Assembly: GCA_031308135.1 (NCBI GenBank)
Contig: JAHLJT010003656.1
Span: 73,612,984 to 73,676,983 of the forward strand
Source of the DNA: Acheta domesticus
Lineage: Eukaryota > Arthropoda > Insecta > Orthoptera > Gryllidae
Direction of reading: 5' to 3'
Length of the DNA: 64,000 nt
This document shows, piece after piece, positions 34,590 to 44,843 of this stretch. Position 1 is the stretch's first letter; each line of letters begins with the position of its first letter. The notes under the pieces are model-generated. The model was not told the DNA's origin and made no database searches. It was given only the letters and a program-made list of their open reading frames with translations. A program made the translations under genes and the position numbers.

Positions 34590-35785
34590 TTGTGGCACTT
34601 CACCTTTGTAGTCACGAGCTGGAAGGAGAGTGGAACATTGTCACCTAATCGGGAGCTCCGATAGCAAAAATTGAAGTGGTAACGAAGCTTCCGACTGGTC
34701 CCCTCTCTGTCCAGTTTGTGTCTTGAAGGGCCACTATGATTAAATCGGGAGGGTACCATCACAGTAATTCAATTTCATTGATTTCTCCCATTTTATTTTC
34801 GGAGGATATCCTGAATCTTCCGGGGAAAGGAAACAGTCCATTTATTAGAGACGTTCTGCATATCGTGGATCACCTTAGCCTTAGCCTTAGCCGCTTTTGA
34901 ACCTCTGCGTGAGACTTTCTGCATAGCGGGAAGGTTCGAATTCGAGTTTCTGAGATTTCGGGTCGGAGAGAAACTTTCGAATTGCACGCGATAACTCACG
35001 CGAGGAGAAGCTTCAACGGGCATATCCGATGAACGGCCTACAGGCAACAGAGGGAAAAGTACGGCGCAATTGAATGAATTAAAAAAATAAAGAAAGAAGA
35101 AAAAAAAAGAAAATCTCAGCCAAGCTCACGCGAGTTTTAGCGATTTAGCATTTTGACCCTTTGGAATGACACGGTTCCATCTAACATTTCAGTCTTTCCA
35201 AGTAAATGGATGTCAAAGTTAACTCGTTATTCAGTCATTTCTTCACCTACAGTAGTTATTTTCTACAGTAGCTCCTTGTCGACAGATTGCAGCACCCGTT
35301 ATGTTCTGCTCGTAGGAGAAATCAGATAGAACCTCGTCACACTAACCAACTTATTTTCGTCGATTTTGTTTGTTGGAAACTTGCCAATCCAAAGGGTCGA
35401 TTTATTAAATTATCGTCTTAATGTTTGCTTATGATGTAAATTCATCCTTATCAATAAACCGAAAAGGAAGCATCTCATAAGTACCAATACACTGTATTGA
35501 ATAAGGATTATGTCAAATAATGAATTAGTAATGCACAATTTGTTATTTGATGATTGTGTTTTGTTCATATTCTATTGCTGTTGAACGTGGTCGTAAATTA
35601 TCTTAGAGATCATGACAGTCTTACTTCTACGCTAACAAATTTTGTATTTAGAATTTTTTTTCCATTCTGTTGATTGTAATTTGAATGTATTGTTTTTATT
35701 GTGATCGCTACTGACCTTGCAGTTCATGTAAGCAACGAAATAAAGCATATAGTTTTTTAAAAGGAGAAATTAAAATCAGTTAACA
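34590..35785. other. AT-rich DNA, no gene recognised
   Basis: CCTTAG is repeated three times near 34872, too short to be called a telomere-like array. Confidence 0.45.
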
Positions 35786-35787
35786 TT

Positions 35788-35942
35788 GGTTCATTTTTTC
35801 GAATTTTTAGCAAACTTTCTGTGGCAGTTTCGTGGAGAAATTTGCATGTCCGGTTGTATTGGGTGACACGAGCGGCGTTGTCGCACTCGGTGAGGGTGAG
35901 AGGGGGTGCAGAAAAGGGCGCGCCCAGAGCTCCTAAGCGCCA
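35788..35942. repeat. Local duplication, copy 1
   Basis: About 155 bp matching 36219-36391 in the same orientation. Shared blocks include CATTTTTTCGAATTTTTA, GAGCGGCGTTGTCGCACTC and AAGGGCGCGCCC. The second copy carries roughly 18 extra bases. Confidence 0.8.
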
Positions 35943-36218
35943 GTTTTTGTCAAATTAAGTCCATAGTGAACTCTTCAATTTCCAAATTAAAAAATAAAAT
36001 AACAAGAAGTTTTCCTTTTGTCACACCACAGAGGTGCGGAGGGGTTTATTCAAGTTTCATCCTTAGAATTTAAAAAAAAAAATAATAAAGACACCTATTA
36101 ATTTTGACTTTTAGATGGCCATTTATTTAGAAATACACAAGACACAAGAGCACATTTTCGAAGGGGGTATTTCTTCCAGTTCAGATCACTAATGTGGACA
36201 TTACAATAAATTGAAATC

Positions 36219-36391
36219 GGTCCATTTTTTCGAATTTTTAACCGTCTTTCTGTAAGTTTTGTGGGGCCATTTGCACATCCGGTTGTGTTGGGTGACAGGA
36301 GCGGCGTTGTCGCACTCTGTGAGGGTGCGAGACGGGGAGCAGAGGGACGTGAAGGGGGGAGAGAAGGGCGCGCCCGGAGCACCTGCGCCGT
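36219..36391. repeat. Local duplication, copy 2
   Basis: Direct repeat of 35788-35942, 431 bp downstream. It runs into a CpG island that the first copy lacks. Confidence 0.8.
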
Positions 36392-36610
36392 CACCGCGCG
36401 AAAGCAGCGCTGACAACGTAGCCTCACCCACGCCTCACCCCCGGCCCGCCCGTAAACACTACCCACGTCCACCACGCCCCACCACGCCCCACCAGCGCCA
36501 CCAGCCCCGCCCTCGCCCGCCGCGCAGGGCCGTAAACACTACCCACGCACCCACGCGCGCGGCAGGACAACAGAAACCGCGCCGCGCCGTACCAACTCGA
36601 CCACAAAACA
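36390..36610. promoter_or_regulatory. CpG island
   Basis: GC-rich block rich in CCACGCCCC and CCCGCC. CGTAAACACTACCCACG occurs twice (about 36451 and 36531), showing a small internal duplication. Confidence 0.35.
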
Positions 36611-36619
36611 ACGGGAACG

Positions 36620-38560
36620 GACCATTAAAACGAGGAAAGTTGAATCACAAAGAGACAGTAATGCTGTATGCTCTTTCTATATTACGAGTAGTTTTAAGAA
36701 CAGACAACAAATGGCTGTGATAATTCACTCGTACATTATGACATGTGTAGTTCATTTCATGACGATAGTGGGTGATATCACATTCCATTTTCATACGAAA
36801 TGTGAAATGTTGGTTAACATTTTTATTCCCAAACGTTTCACTTATAATGGACCGTAGAGATATATTTATTAAAGTTGGTTCATTAAAGTGGTGCTCTTTA
36901 CAAGTCGGTTAATGATGTGATAATAGATTTAGGCTGTAGTGACTTACAAATTATTAATTGTCTCCTAACTTTTACTTCGTACCCAATTCTGAAATTGTAT
37001 ATTATTGTAGATATTCTTGCCAAATGTTACACTGAAACAATAAATTTACGTTTGAGCTTCCACGAAATATTTAGATATTTCATATAAATTATCACGTGCA
37101 TTTTGACTTTCATTCCACATTGTGGTAAGGAGTAAAATTATGCACAACACTCAACAGTAAAAAGAGGATTCACACGTGGCAACTGGCCTGGGGGGAACGA
37201 CAGAATCTTATAATAAAATCTTATTTTACTGTCTCGAATTGTAAATTTATATTATCTTCGACGACGAGATAATGTTTCATTAGCGCACTCATATACAAGA
37301 TTCAACAAAAGCTGCACTGTAACACAGTACTGTTACATCATGGATTTCATGCATTTATTGTAACACAAATTGTATAATGACTTCATTATAGGGCTCCTTT
37401 CAAAGAAAAATAAAACTGTTTGAAACAAACAAGTAACGTTGTTCTCTTAACTGAGACGCACGTGATTAATAGGCACGTAAATATATTGCAAATAAATATT
37501 GAAACTTACCGCTGGGAATCCCCAACAGAGGCAAATTACGGTTTTCAACTCGATAAACACTCACCTGAAACAGAGACAGAGAAGCTTGTTATACAAATGA
37601 AAATACTAAAACACAAATTATCTTATTTACTTCGTTTATTTCTGCTCGTTTGACATTCCTATCTGGAGAGGAGTTGAAACAATATATCAATTATTCCGAA
37701 AGAGTATGGTATTTTCTACTTGTGAAGAACATGGCCTACGTTTGGGTAATTTTAGCTGCCATAGAGTTATTGGTAAATTATAGTACTTATAGAATTTACA
37801 GTAGAGGGAGATTAGGTGAAGAACAAGCACAGTCGATGTAATTAACTTTTTGGAGAATCTACGAGGTCGTACTGCAGAATATAGATTAACTTGGGAAGAG
37901 TGAAGATTTGGGTTCAATGTGTTTGCTAGTTTACTCACGTATTCTTTTAGATGCAGAATGTTTATTCTTGGTGGACTTTTTAATTTGGAATAAATCACGG
38001 GACTTTCCAGGTATTTTTCAGAAACTAGTTTTGATATGGAACAAACTTTTAGAGATTATTATGTGCCCCACCCCCACAACATATCTTCAGAGTACTGTTT
38101 AATAAGTGATAGTTCACACATACAATTCATATATTTTTTTCTCTTTACTTACATTGGTTTTGAAATATCGCTAGCCGTTCCCTAATAATACGTCCCTAAT
38201 AATCCCTAATAATAACAACAGCGAATTTTAGATCTTTCCCTTCCGCGCAGATTGAGCAAGACAGAGGAACTAGAAAACATCGAGGTGTTTCAAATAGAAT
38301 AAGAGATATGGTTAACAATATGAGGCACGGCGACAAAAGATTATTTAAATAAAGTTCTATGAAAGTTGTGCACGAAATAATGGAATTGGGGCGGACTGCG
38401 AGAAAATTTCTGAAAGAAAAAAAAATCCTAATAAAATTACCGCAATCCTCGTATTGCGTGGGCATTGTGAAATAATGAACTTTGCTACAAATTTTCTCGA
38501 CCTAAAACAGGTTCTGCGAAACGAATAAGTTTAGCCTTATTCTGCCGCTCCATGGCGAGC
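36620..38560. other. AT-rich DNA, no gene recognised
   Basis: Only short frames (for example 37420-37653 and 38196-38465 minus). CCCTAATAA recurs three times near 38179-38210. Confidence 0.45.
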
Positions 38561-38940
38561 GCAACCTGATTTGCCTCATCCTCAGTGGGTCCTTCGGTGT
38601 TTTGTGGAAAACCACAAACATCCCGCTACTAACACAGCCCTGTACACTCTGTGTTCTCGAAGTCAAGCCAAGCGAATCGCTGCGAACATATTCAGCTCAT
38701 GTGGACGAGGCCTCAAGCGCTCACCGTCACCGCATCCGCACACTGTGCCTAAGTTACCACGACAAGCGCGCACAAAATGTTGCCTGATGGTTACTACTGT
38801 CCGAATAATATTCCTATTTGGCAGCTGGGGGTGGGGTAGAGAGATTTTACTACTTACACGTTCTCGTTTGTCATTCTGGCACAGGAACACAAAAGCAGCA
38901 ACAGTAGCAAGAACAAAAATCGTGAAGATATTATACAACA
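38560..38940. other. Mixed DNA with splice-like signals on the minus strand
   Basis: On the minus strand a strong pyrimidine tract ending CTGTGCCAG (about 38879) and a second tract ending CCACCCCCAG (about 38827) flank a donor-like CGTGTAAGTAG (about 38858). A 91-codon frame (38663-38938) spans them but starts at TTG. The tract-to-donor spacing is too small for an ordinary exon, so I do not call a gene. Confidence 0.25.
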
Positions 38941-38941
38941 G

Positions 38942-39421
38942 TAGATTGATTAGTGATTCCGAGAGCGATCATTGTTAAGGTCTCTATCCTCGTAAGTATA
39001 GTGCATGTTTTATGACAGGAAGTGGCGGTGATCTTCTACCGCTGAGTAACGAGATCCAGTGCCGACGTATCCATCTAATTGCAGGGTTTTGCCACCCAGG
39101 TGTCGCCCACCAGCGGCAAATCGCCCCAGCCGGGACAAGCTCTAAGCTCCTGTGGAAGGGGTGAGGATAGGACAAGGAAGAGGAAGGAACGATCGCGCGC
39201 CGACCGTGGCCCATTTTGATAGGATACTGCCCCGGCATTCACCTGGTGTCGATCGGAGAACCCATGGTAAACCATGGATAAGAGCAACAGAGTGCTAGAA
39301 TTCTCCTCTATACAGCGGCTGAATTTGACCTACATATGCAGCAAAATCCTTCCACAGTCAGGAATCGAATCCTAAGACCGCCATGTCAGAGGAACCGATG
39401 GTCTTAGTCACCTGAACCTAA
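38942..39421 (-). mobile_element. SINE, full length (copy 10)
   Basis: On the minus strand: head with a B-box-like GGATTCGATTCC (about 39367-39378), middle with GACACCAGGTGAATGCCGG, 3' half (GGAGCTTAGAGCTTGTCCCG) and the AATC-type tail (CGGAATCACTAATCAATC) at 38942. Part of the 3' half is deleted relative to copy 9. Confidence 0.9.
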
Positions 39422-39494
39422 TAGTAGATGACAGAAGTGCATACGATACAAGTAAAGGCGTCAAATGGCACTCATCAATTTTCAGTGTAAATAG

Positions 39495-39703
39495 GGTACT
39501 CCTCCAGCATTCGCCTGGTATTGATCGAAAAAAACACGGAAAACTACCGATCATAGCAGCCGACCGCTAGAATTCTCCTCGAGACAGCGGGTGAATTTGA
39601 CCTTGCTCATTGATGTCGAAAATTCTGGCATCGCCGGCACTCAAACCCTACAACCTCCTGGTCAGAGGCACTGCAGTTGATACCCTGAGCCACCCTTGAC
39701 GGT
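39495..39703 (-). mobile_element. SINE, head and middle (copy 11)
   Basis: The minus strand gives the best tRNA-like head in the window: GGTGGCTCAGGGTATCAAC at about 39700-39682 (A box), CTGCAGTGCCTCTGACC, then AGGGTTTGAGTGCC in the B-box position. The middle follows and the copy ends at the AGTACCC motif, lacking the 3' half. Confidence 0.88.
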
Positions 39704-39742
39704 ATCTGTAGTCATGTGTATGTGTGTATATGTATATAGACG

Positions 39743-39840
39743 TACGCACATACCTGACGGTAAGTGTATCATACATACTTGTCAGTACGAGTATCGTAGA
39801 TATTTGTCGGTACGAGTATCGCACGTACTTTTCGGAAATT
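39743..39840. repeat. 25-bp tandem repeat, about 4 units
   Basis: Degenerate units of the form TCGTAGATATTTGTCGGTACGAGTA minus its last bases, beginning with TC(A/G) and ending GTA. The array abuts the outer (head) end of SINE copy 11, with a TG/TA-rich run between them. Confidence 0.75.
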
Positions 39841-39894
39841 GTGACGGATCTTCTCCTCCTTCCCCATTACCGATCTGGTTTTCTAGGTAACATT

Positions 39895-40310
39895 TAAAGA
39901 CCAATGGAGCCAATTTCTGAAAGCCCAAATCCTTTGGACCCACTGGATGCAGTGGCGTAGGCAGAGCCGACCGAGTGGCAGCGCCACCGGAAGCGGGGCA
40001 AGCGTGAGAGGCAGAGGGGGGTGGTCGAGCGGACAAGCGAGGTCACGGCCTTCAAGATCGCGGTCGCGCCGCTGCGAAAAAGAAAGTCAGCGCCTTCCCA
40101 TACGATGTGCGCCCGGGTCAACCGGCTCCTCGTCGGGGGCTGCGCCTCATCTGCGAGGCAAGGAGGCGGGTTTGCACCTCAGGCCAAGTTCGAGGATCGG
40201 CAGGCATCGTTCGAGAAAAAAGGAAGCGGCAAGCACTTATAGACATAGCGTGCGCCTAGTGCGTCCAAGTGGCCGTGTCCCCGTCCCGGAAAAGTCGAGA
40301 AGAGGACTCC
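39895..40310. other. GC-richer spacer between SINE copies
   Basis: Open frames on both strands (39782-40420). GCAGTGGCGTAGGCAG at 39951 resembles the CAGTGGCG terminus of some hAT elements, but I found no matching second end. Confidence 0.3.
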
Positions 40311-40312
40311 GG

Positions 40313-40627
40313 CTTGGATGGCTTAGGACGCACTGCAGTGCCTCTGAACGGGAGATCCTAGGGTTCGGTTCCCGACGGTGGCAAGATTTTGAATCTAGCT
40401 ACATAGCTAGATCGAGTTGAACCGCTGTCTGGGAAAGAATTCTAGCGACCGATAGTTTTTTGTGGTTTTCTCCTATCAACACCCAGCGAATGCCGGAACA
40501 GTACCCTAATGAACTATGGACCGCATGCACTTCTTTCCTTCCTCTTCCTTGACCTATCCTCACCCCTTATTTATAAATGCACCACATTACCATACATGCC
40601 GGGAGGGCCAGTCGCAACCTGTGCACC
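40313..40627 (+). mobile_element. SINE, head to mid-3' half (copy 12)
   Basis: A-box-like TGGCTTAGGACG at 40319-40330 and B-box-like GGTTCGGTTCC at 40362-40372, about 43 bp apart as in tRNA promoters. The middle (AACACCCAGCGAATGCCGG), a pyrimidine-rich block and GCCGGGAGGGCCAGTCG follow, then it stops. 3' truncated. Confidence 0.9.
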
Positions 40628-40629
40628 GT

Positions 40630-41000
40630 ATTAAAAACGATTTTGTCCTGATACGAGAGTTAAATTGGTAGGGCATTTTCAAACACTATTTCAATCGGAA
40701 AATACAAAGAAGAGTGTAAACTCTCTGTAATTAACTTCTTTATTACAAAAAACTCCCTATATCATTGACATTACTCGATTTTGGTTGATTAACATTTTAA
40801 CTGATATCATTGAAACAATTGTTTTATAACTAGAGACCGGAAAAATATGTAGTATAATACGTCAAAATATGTACATAAATATGTAATGAAAATAGCAAGA
40901 ATATGTAATAAATATGTAAAATCGGATATAATGTGTAATATTAAAATACACTAATAATAAAATATATTTACGTAATACGAAATTAGATTTCTAAAACTCA
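40630..41000. other. AT-rich DNA with repeated ATATGTA words
   Basis: AATATGTA-type words occur at least seven times at 40846-40945 without fixed spacing. Possibly the subterminal part of a degraded transposon. No gene. Confidence 0.35.
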
Positions 41001-41007
41001 CTTCACA

Positions 41008-41292
41008 TCATATAACTTTCTCGTCAGTAGTAAAAGCTTCTATTGTAATCCAGTTTAGTATAATATAGTTTAGCAGCCAGACTAATAGCAATAAAAGCCA
41101 TCGCACAAACTGACGAGATCTACGACCAGCAAACATACACTGTAGCACCTTTATCGAAGAGTAATACGTCAGTGATCGCAGGAATTGCAAACAATAAAAA
41201 TTCATAAAGTTTATTTTCATTTGTAAGAAAGGGGACACACGTCCAGTCCTTTCAAAATCACACTCAGAGACCACACGCGTGATGATGTCCAT
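41008..41292 (-). CDS. Possible small membrane protein ORF (unrecognised)
   Basis: A 94-codon frame with a true ATG in an acceptable context (CACCCATGGACA). It starts MDIITRVVSECDFERTG and has one strongly hydrophobic segment near residues 67-82 (WLLLLLVWLLNYII) preceded by basic residues (RRSRQF), as in a single-pass membrane protein. I recognise no family and see no splice or polyadenylation evidence. It lies at the edge of a G-rich minisatellite domain. Chance is a fair alternative. Confidence 0.2.
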   Translation of the reverse strand: MDIITRVVSECDFERTGRVSPFLQMKINFMNFYCLQFLRSLTYYSSIKVLQCMFAGRRSRQFVRWLLLLLVWLLNYIILNWITIEAFTTDEKVI

Positions 41293-41464
41293 GGGTGCTT
41301 ATCGGCCGCACCACTGGAGATGAACACTGTTACGCCTACATGCATCCTGGTATGCGTGCACTGAGAACAAGAAGAATGCGGGCGACATCTTGTCGGGATT
41401 CCAGAAGCTGGGAAGGCAGCCACGGGAATTCGCCGGCGTGCGTATAACGCACAGCACAGGACGC

Positions 41465-42836
41465 GGCGGGAGGGCTGCCGGGGAGCGGGGGTGGGGGGGT
41501 TGTTTGAGAGCGCCCTGCGTGTGCAGATCCCGCAGAGATGGAGCTTGGGAAGGGGGAGTTGGAGGCTGGCGGGGGGAGTTGGCGGGGCGGGAGACGGAGA
41601 GGAAGGTCGGGAGGGAGGCCGGGAAGTTCGCGGGAAGGGAGGCATGGGGGAGTTCGCGGGGAAGGAGGCGGGAGAGATGGCGGGGAGGGAGGTGGAGGGG
41701 AGTTGGCGGGGAGGGAGACGGAGAGGAAGACCGGGAGGCGGATAAGTTCGCGGGGAGGGAGGCATGGGGGATTTCGCGGGGAAGGAGGCGGGGGGAAATG
41801 GCGGGGAGGGAGGAGGAGGAGAGGTGGCAGGGAGGAAGGCAGGGGGAGTTGGTGGAGAGGGAGGTGGGGGAGTTGGTGGAGAGGGAGGTGGGGGAGTTGA
41901 CGGGGAGGGAGGGGGGGAGTTAGCGGGGAGGGAGGCGAGGAGATGGCGGGGAGAGTTGGTGGGGAGGAAAGCAGGGGGAGTTGGGTGGGAGGGAGGCGAG
42001 GGAGTTGGCGGGGAGGGAGGCGGACAGGAGTTGGCGGGAGGGAGGCGGGAGGAGTTCGCGGGGAGGGAAACGTGGGGGACTTGGCGGGAGGGAGATGGGG
42101 CACGGAGGGAGACTCAGAGGCAACGCGCGTGCGGTGGCTGGCTTAGGAGTGAGGATGCGAGGTGTGAGGGCAGGGGAAGAGTTGCGTGGAGACTTGCGAG
42201 CAATACGGCAGGAAAAGGTGGGGAGAAAGGCAGGTGACGGACAGGGAGTGGGCGGGGAGAGATGCGAGAGAAGAGCAGGGAGTGGCGAGGAGAGAGGTGG
42301 CGAGAAGAGAGGGAGGAGAGAATGGCATATAGAAGCGAGGAGAGAGGGGCAGGGAGGCAAAGAGAGGGCTGGGAGACAGAGACGGAGAGAGAGGGAAATT
42401 GTGGTGAGAGTAGCGTTAAGTGGCACAGAGGAAGGCATGAATGGTGGCAAGAGAGGCAGGAAAAATAGCGGGTAGCTGTGGCAGAGAGAGGGGGGAGATT
42501 GGTGAGAAGTGCATGAAAATGGCGGGGAGTGTTGGCGAGAAGAATGGCAAAGGGCGGAGAGAATGGCGGCAGGGAGGAAGGGGAGAAGGACAGGAGAGGG
42601 ACAGGAAGAGAGGAGCGGGAAGAGGGGAAACTGAGATGAGAGTAATGGTAAGTGGTGATGAGAGAGGCGGGTGGAAAGAGGTAAGGAAATTAGTCGTGGG
42701 AGTGGCGGAGAGAGAAGTGGGAAGGTGAGGAGATGGGCTGGGAGAGTGGCGAGGAGAGAGGCAGGCAGCAGAGGCGGGGAGAGCTCGAATCGCCTTAGCG
42801 TATGGAGACCTTGGGAATGAGGGAATCAGGTGCAGG
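41465..42836. repeat. G-rich minisatellite domain 1
   Basis: About 1.3 kb of purine-rich DNA with G on the plus strand. It is built from variants of GGCGGGGAGGGAGGCGGGGA up to about 42110 and then GAGAGGCAGGGAG-like sequence. Unit length is irregular. The Pro/Ser/Leu-rich minus-strand frames (41217-42898) and Gly-rich plus-strand frames are products of the repeat. Confidence 0.85.
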
Positions 42837-43105
42837 CAGGGCGGATCAAGCCGATCATTTTGGAGAGGGCCATCATAGTTTTGACAAATAATTAACATAA
42901 TCTGTTATTAATTGCATAGTTTTTGTAGCATATATATGATATTATACAACATTATTTTTTAAATAATTACATAATAAATATTATAAATTCCATTCAGGTT
43001 CCATATTTAAATGAATGCAGGAAAATAAAAGATAAACACAAACTCTAGGGCTTTTGGGGGCATTTCGCTCCTGCTCCCCTGGATCCGCCACTGGATCCGC
43101 CATTG
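42837..43105. mobile_element. hAT-like MITE, CAGTGGCGGATCC type
   Basis: 269 bp with an AT-rich centre. The left end is CAGGGCGGATCAAG; the right end reads, in reverse complement, CAATGGCGGATCCAGTGGCG, with the last part duplicated. The flanking octamers are GGTGCAGG (42829-42836) and GGTGCGGG (43106-43113), a 7 of 8 match as expected for a hAT 8-bp target-site duplication. No coding capacity. Confidence 0.65.
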
Positions 43106-43470
43106 GGTGCGGGGTAGGTGGCGGGGAGGAAGGGATGGAAAACTGGGCGGAGGTTGCTCTCCAGGTGGCAAGTGGCGGCTGCGCAATCTATGTACCGAGG
43201 CTCCGTGTGTGTGCAGGGGCTTGTGACGGGGGGCGGGGGGCGTGGCACAGGTGCGGCGGGCGGCTCACCCCGGCCAACGCGGCGGCGGCGGCGGAGGCGC
43301 CGCACATCAACGGGGGCGTTATTAACCCCGGAGGGAGCCAGCCGCTCTCGCCCTCCTCACCTCACCTCGCCGCGCCGCGCCGCGCCGCGCCTAGCCGCTA
43401 AGTGCGTGGCTGGCGCATTAGCGCGCGCCGGCGGAGGAGGCGGTGTCGGCGGGTAGCGGAAATGGTAGTG
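43106..43470. promoter_or_regulatory. CpG island
   Basis: GC-rich island with GGCGGCGGC and GCCGCGCCGC runs (43270-43395). Frames on both strands are open by composition. Confidence 0.4.
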
Positions 43471-43631
43471 GTGGAGACAGCCGCCGGGAAGGGAATGCCG
43501 AGAGCAGGGGGTGGCCAGGCAGAGGCGAAAGGTTCAGGACGAATAGGGAAATCGGGAAAAAGGAGAGTGGTGGGTACAGCTGGAACGGCAGGATTGGGGG
43601 TCTGATGAGGGTTTGGGCGGCGCGGGGTTGA

Positions 43632-43985
43632 ATGGATCGATTTGGGGCGGTTAGGGCGGTTTGGGCGGGACGGTACCAGTTTGGCCGGGGCGGAACGTTT
43701 TCGGCAGAGGAGGGCGGTTTCGGTGGGGCGGGGCTGTTTAAGCGGCGCGGTACGGTTTGGGCGGGGGCGGAACGGTTTGGGCAGAGCGGAACGGTTTAAA
43801 CAGAGCGGTACGGTTCGGGCGGGGCGGAAGGGTTTGGGCAGGGCGGAGCGGTTGTGGATGGGGCGGAGTGGTTTGGGCGGGGCGGAACGGTTTGGGCGGA
43901 CCGGAGCGGTTTGAGTGGGGTAGTACGATTTGGGAAGGGCGGGGCAGTTTGGGAAGGGCGCAGAGGTTTGGGCGGGATGCAGCGT
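43632..43985. repeat. G-rich minisatellite domain 2
   Basis: Imperfect tandem repeats of CGGTTTGGGCGGGGCGGAA with G on the plus strand, about 18-24 bp apart. It explains the Gly/Arg/Phe-rich plus frames and Pro-rich minus frames. Confidence 0.9.
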
Positions 43986-43989
43986 TTGA

Positions 43990-44280
43990 GCGGAGTGGGG
44001 AAGGCGAACGTTGCGGACCGCCTCTGGGCTCGGAAGCGGAGTGGGAGTGGCAAGGTGGTGCTGTCAGCAAGGTTGTGGAAGCGGTGAGAGCTCTAATAGA
44101 GGGACGACGCGAACGCCAAATATGTCGAGGGTGGGGAGGATGCGGGGCGGAGATGGCAGCGGAAGCGGCAATGGTGGCACAGACAGCTTGGGGCGGGGCC
44201 GGCGGATACGGCGGCGGAGGCCCCAGCCGTGAAATATTCAGGGTGGCGGTAGCGCTGGAATCCACTGACTCTGCCTGACG
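43990..44280. other. GC-rich DNA after the minisatellite
   Basis: Frames open on both strands (43757-44278 plus, 43738-44290 minus) that continue those of the minisatellite. No gene called. Confidence 0.3.
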
Positions 44281-44843
44281 CTTGCATCAAGAGTTTACCG
44301 CCTCCCCGGAACCAACGCAGCAGTTGCGCGAGGGGGCGCAGGTAGCACTATAGGTGAAATCAGGCTGGAAATAAACATGAGATTTTCTACGCACGGTGCT
44401 CTCCACAACGACCAATTCATTCACCTGTTTTCTAATGGATGCCGTGGATACATATGTATAAAGCAGAAGCAATGCCTGCTCACATCAATCAATAAAATAA
44501 GCTTAATTACACAATCAGTATTTTGTCTTGTAAATGCAAAAACACTTGATCAATATTATGTAAGTATAATGGGTTCGTGATATTAACATGGCTTCAATGC
44601 AATGGAACGCCTTCCTTAAATGAATCTATAGTGTATTTCAAATCATCATGCTCTTCGTCTACGAGGGATGTACTTAAACTTAAGCTATTATCAGTGATGC
44701 CAATGCAGACAGATTTTCAACATTTACTCGTATAATCGTGGTGGAACATGCCGTTTGGTGTAGTACCTTTAAAGCACACAAGAACCACTACTCTTTCCAT
44801 AAACTTGTGGGCTGCCGTTGTTCCCTGACTTATACAAAAGTTA

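Noticed and set aside
34870..34892. Telomere-like CCTTAG repeats
   Set aside because: Only three units, not the insect TTAGG unit, and internal to ordinary DNA.
38663..38938. Minus-strand frame with an apparent N-terminal membrane anchor
   Set aside because: It starts at TTG, the hydrophobic part is encoded by a pyrimidine tract that ends in a splice-acceptor-like CAG, and no partner exon was found.
39951..39966. hAT terminus CAGTGGCGTAGGCAG
   Set aside because: No matching second end or 8-bp duplication found nearby.
41217..42898. Pro-rich 'collagen or mucin-like' minus-strand frames
   Set aside because: They are the complement of the purine-rich minisatellite, with no signal peptide or domain and rival frames of the same length.
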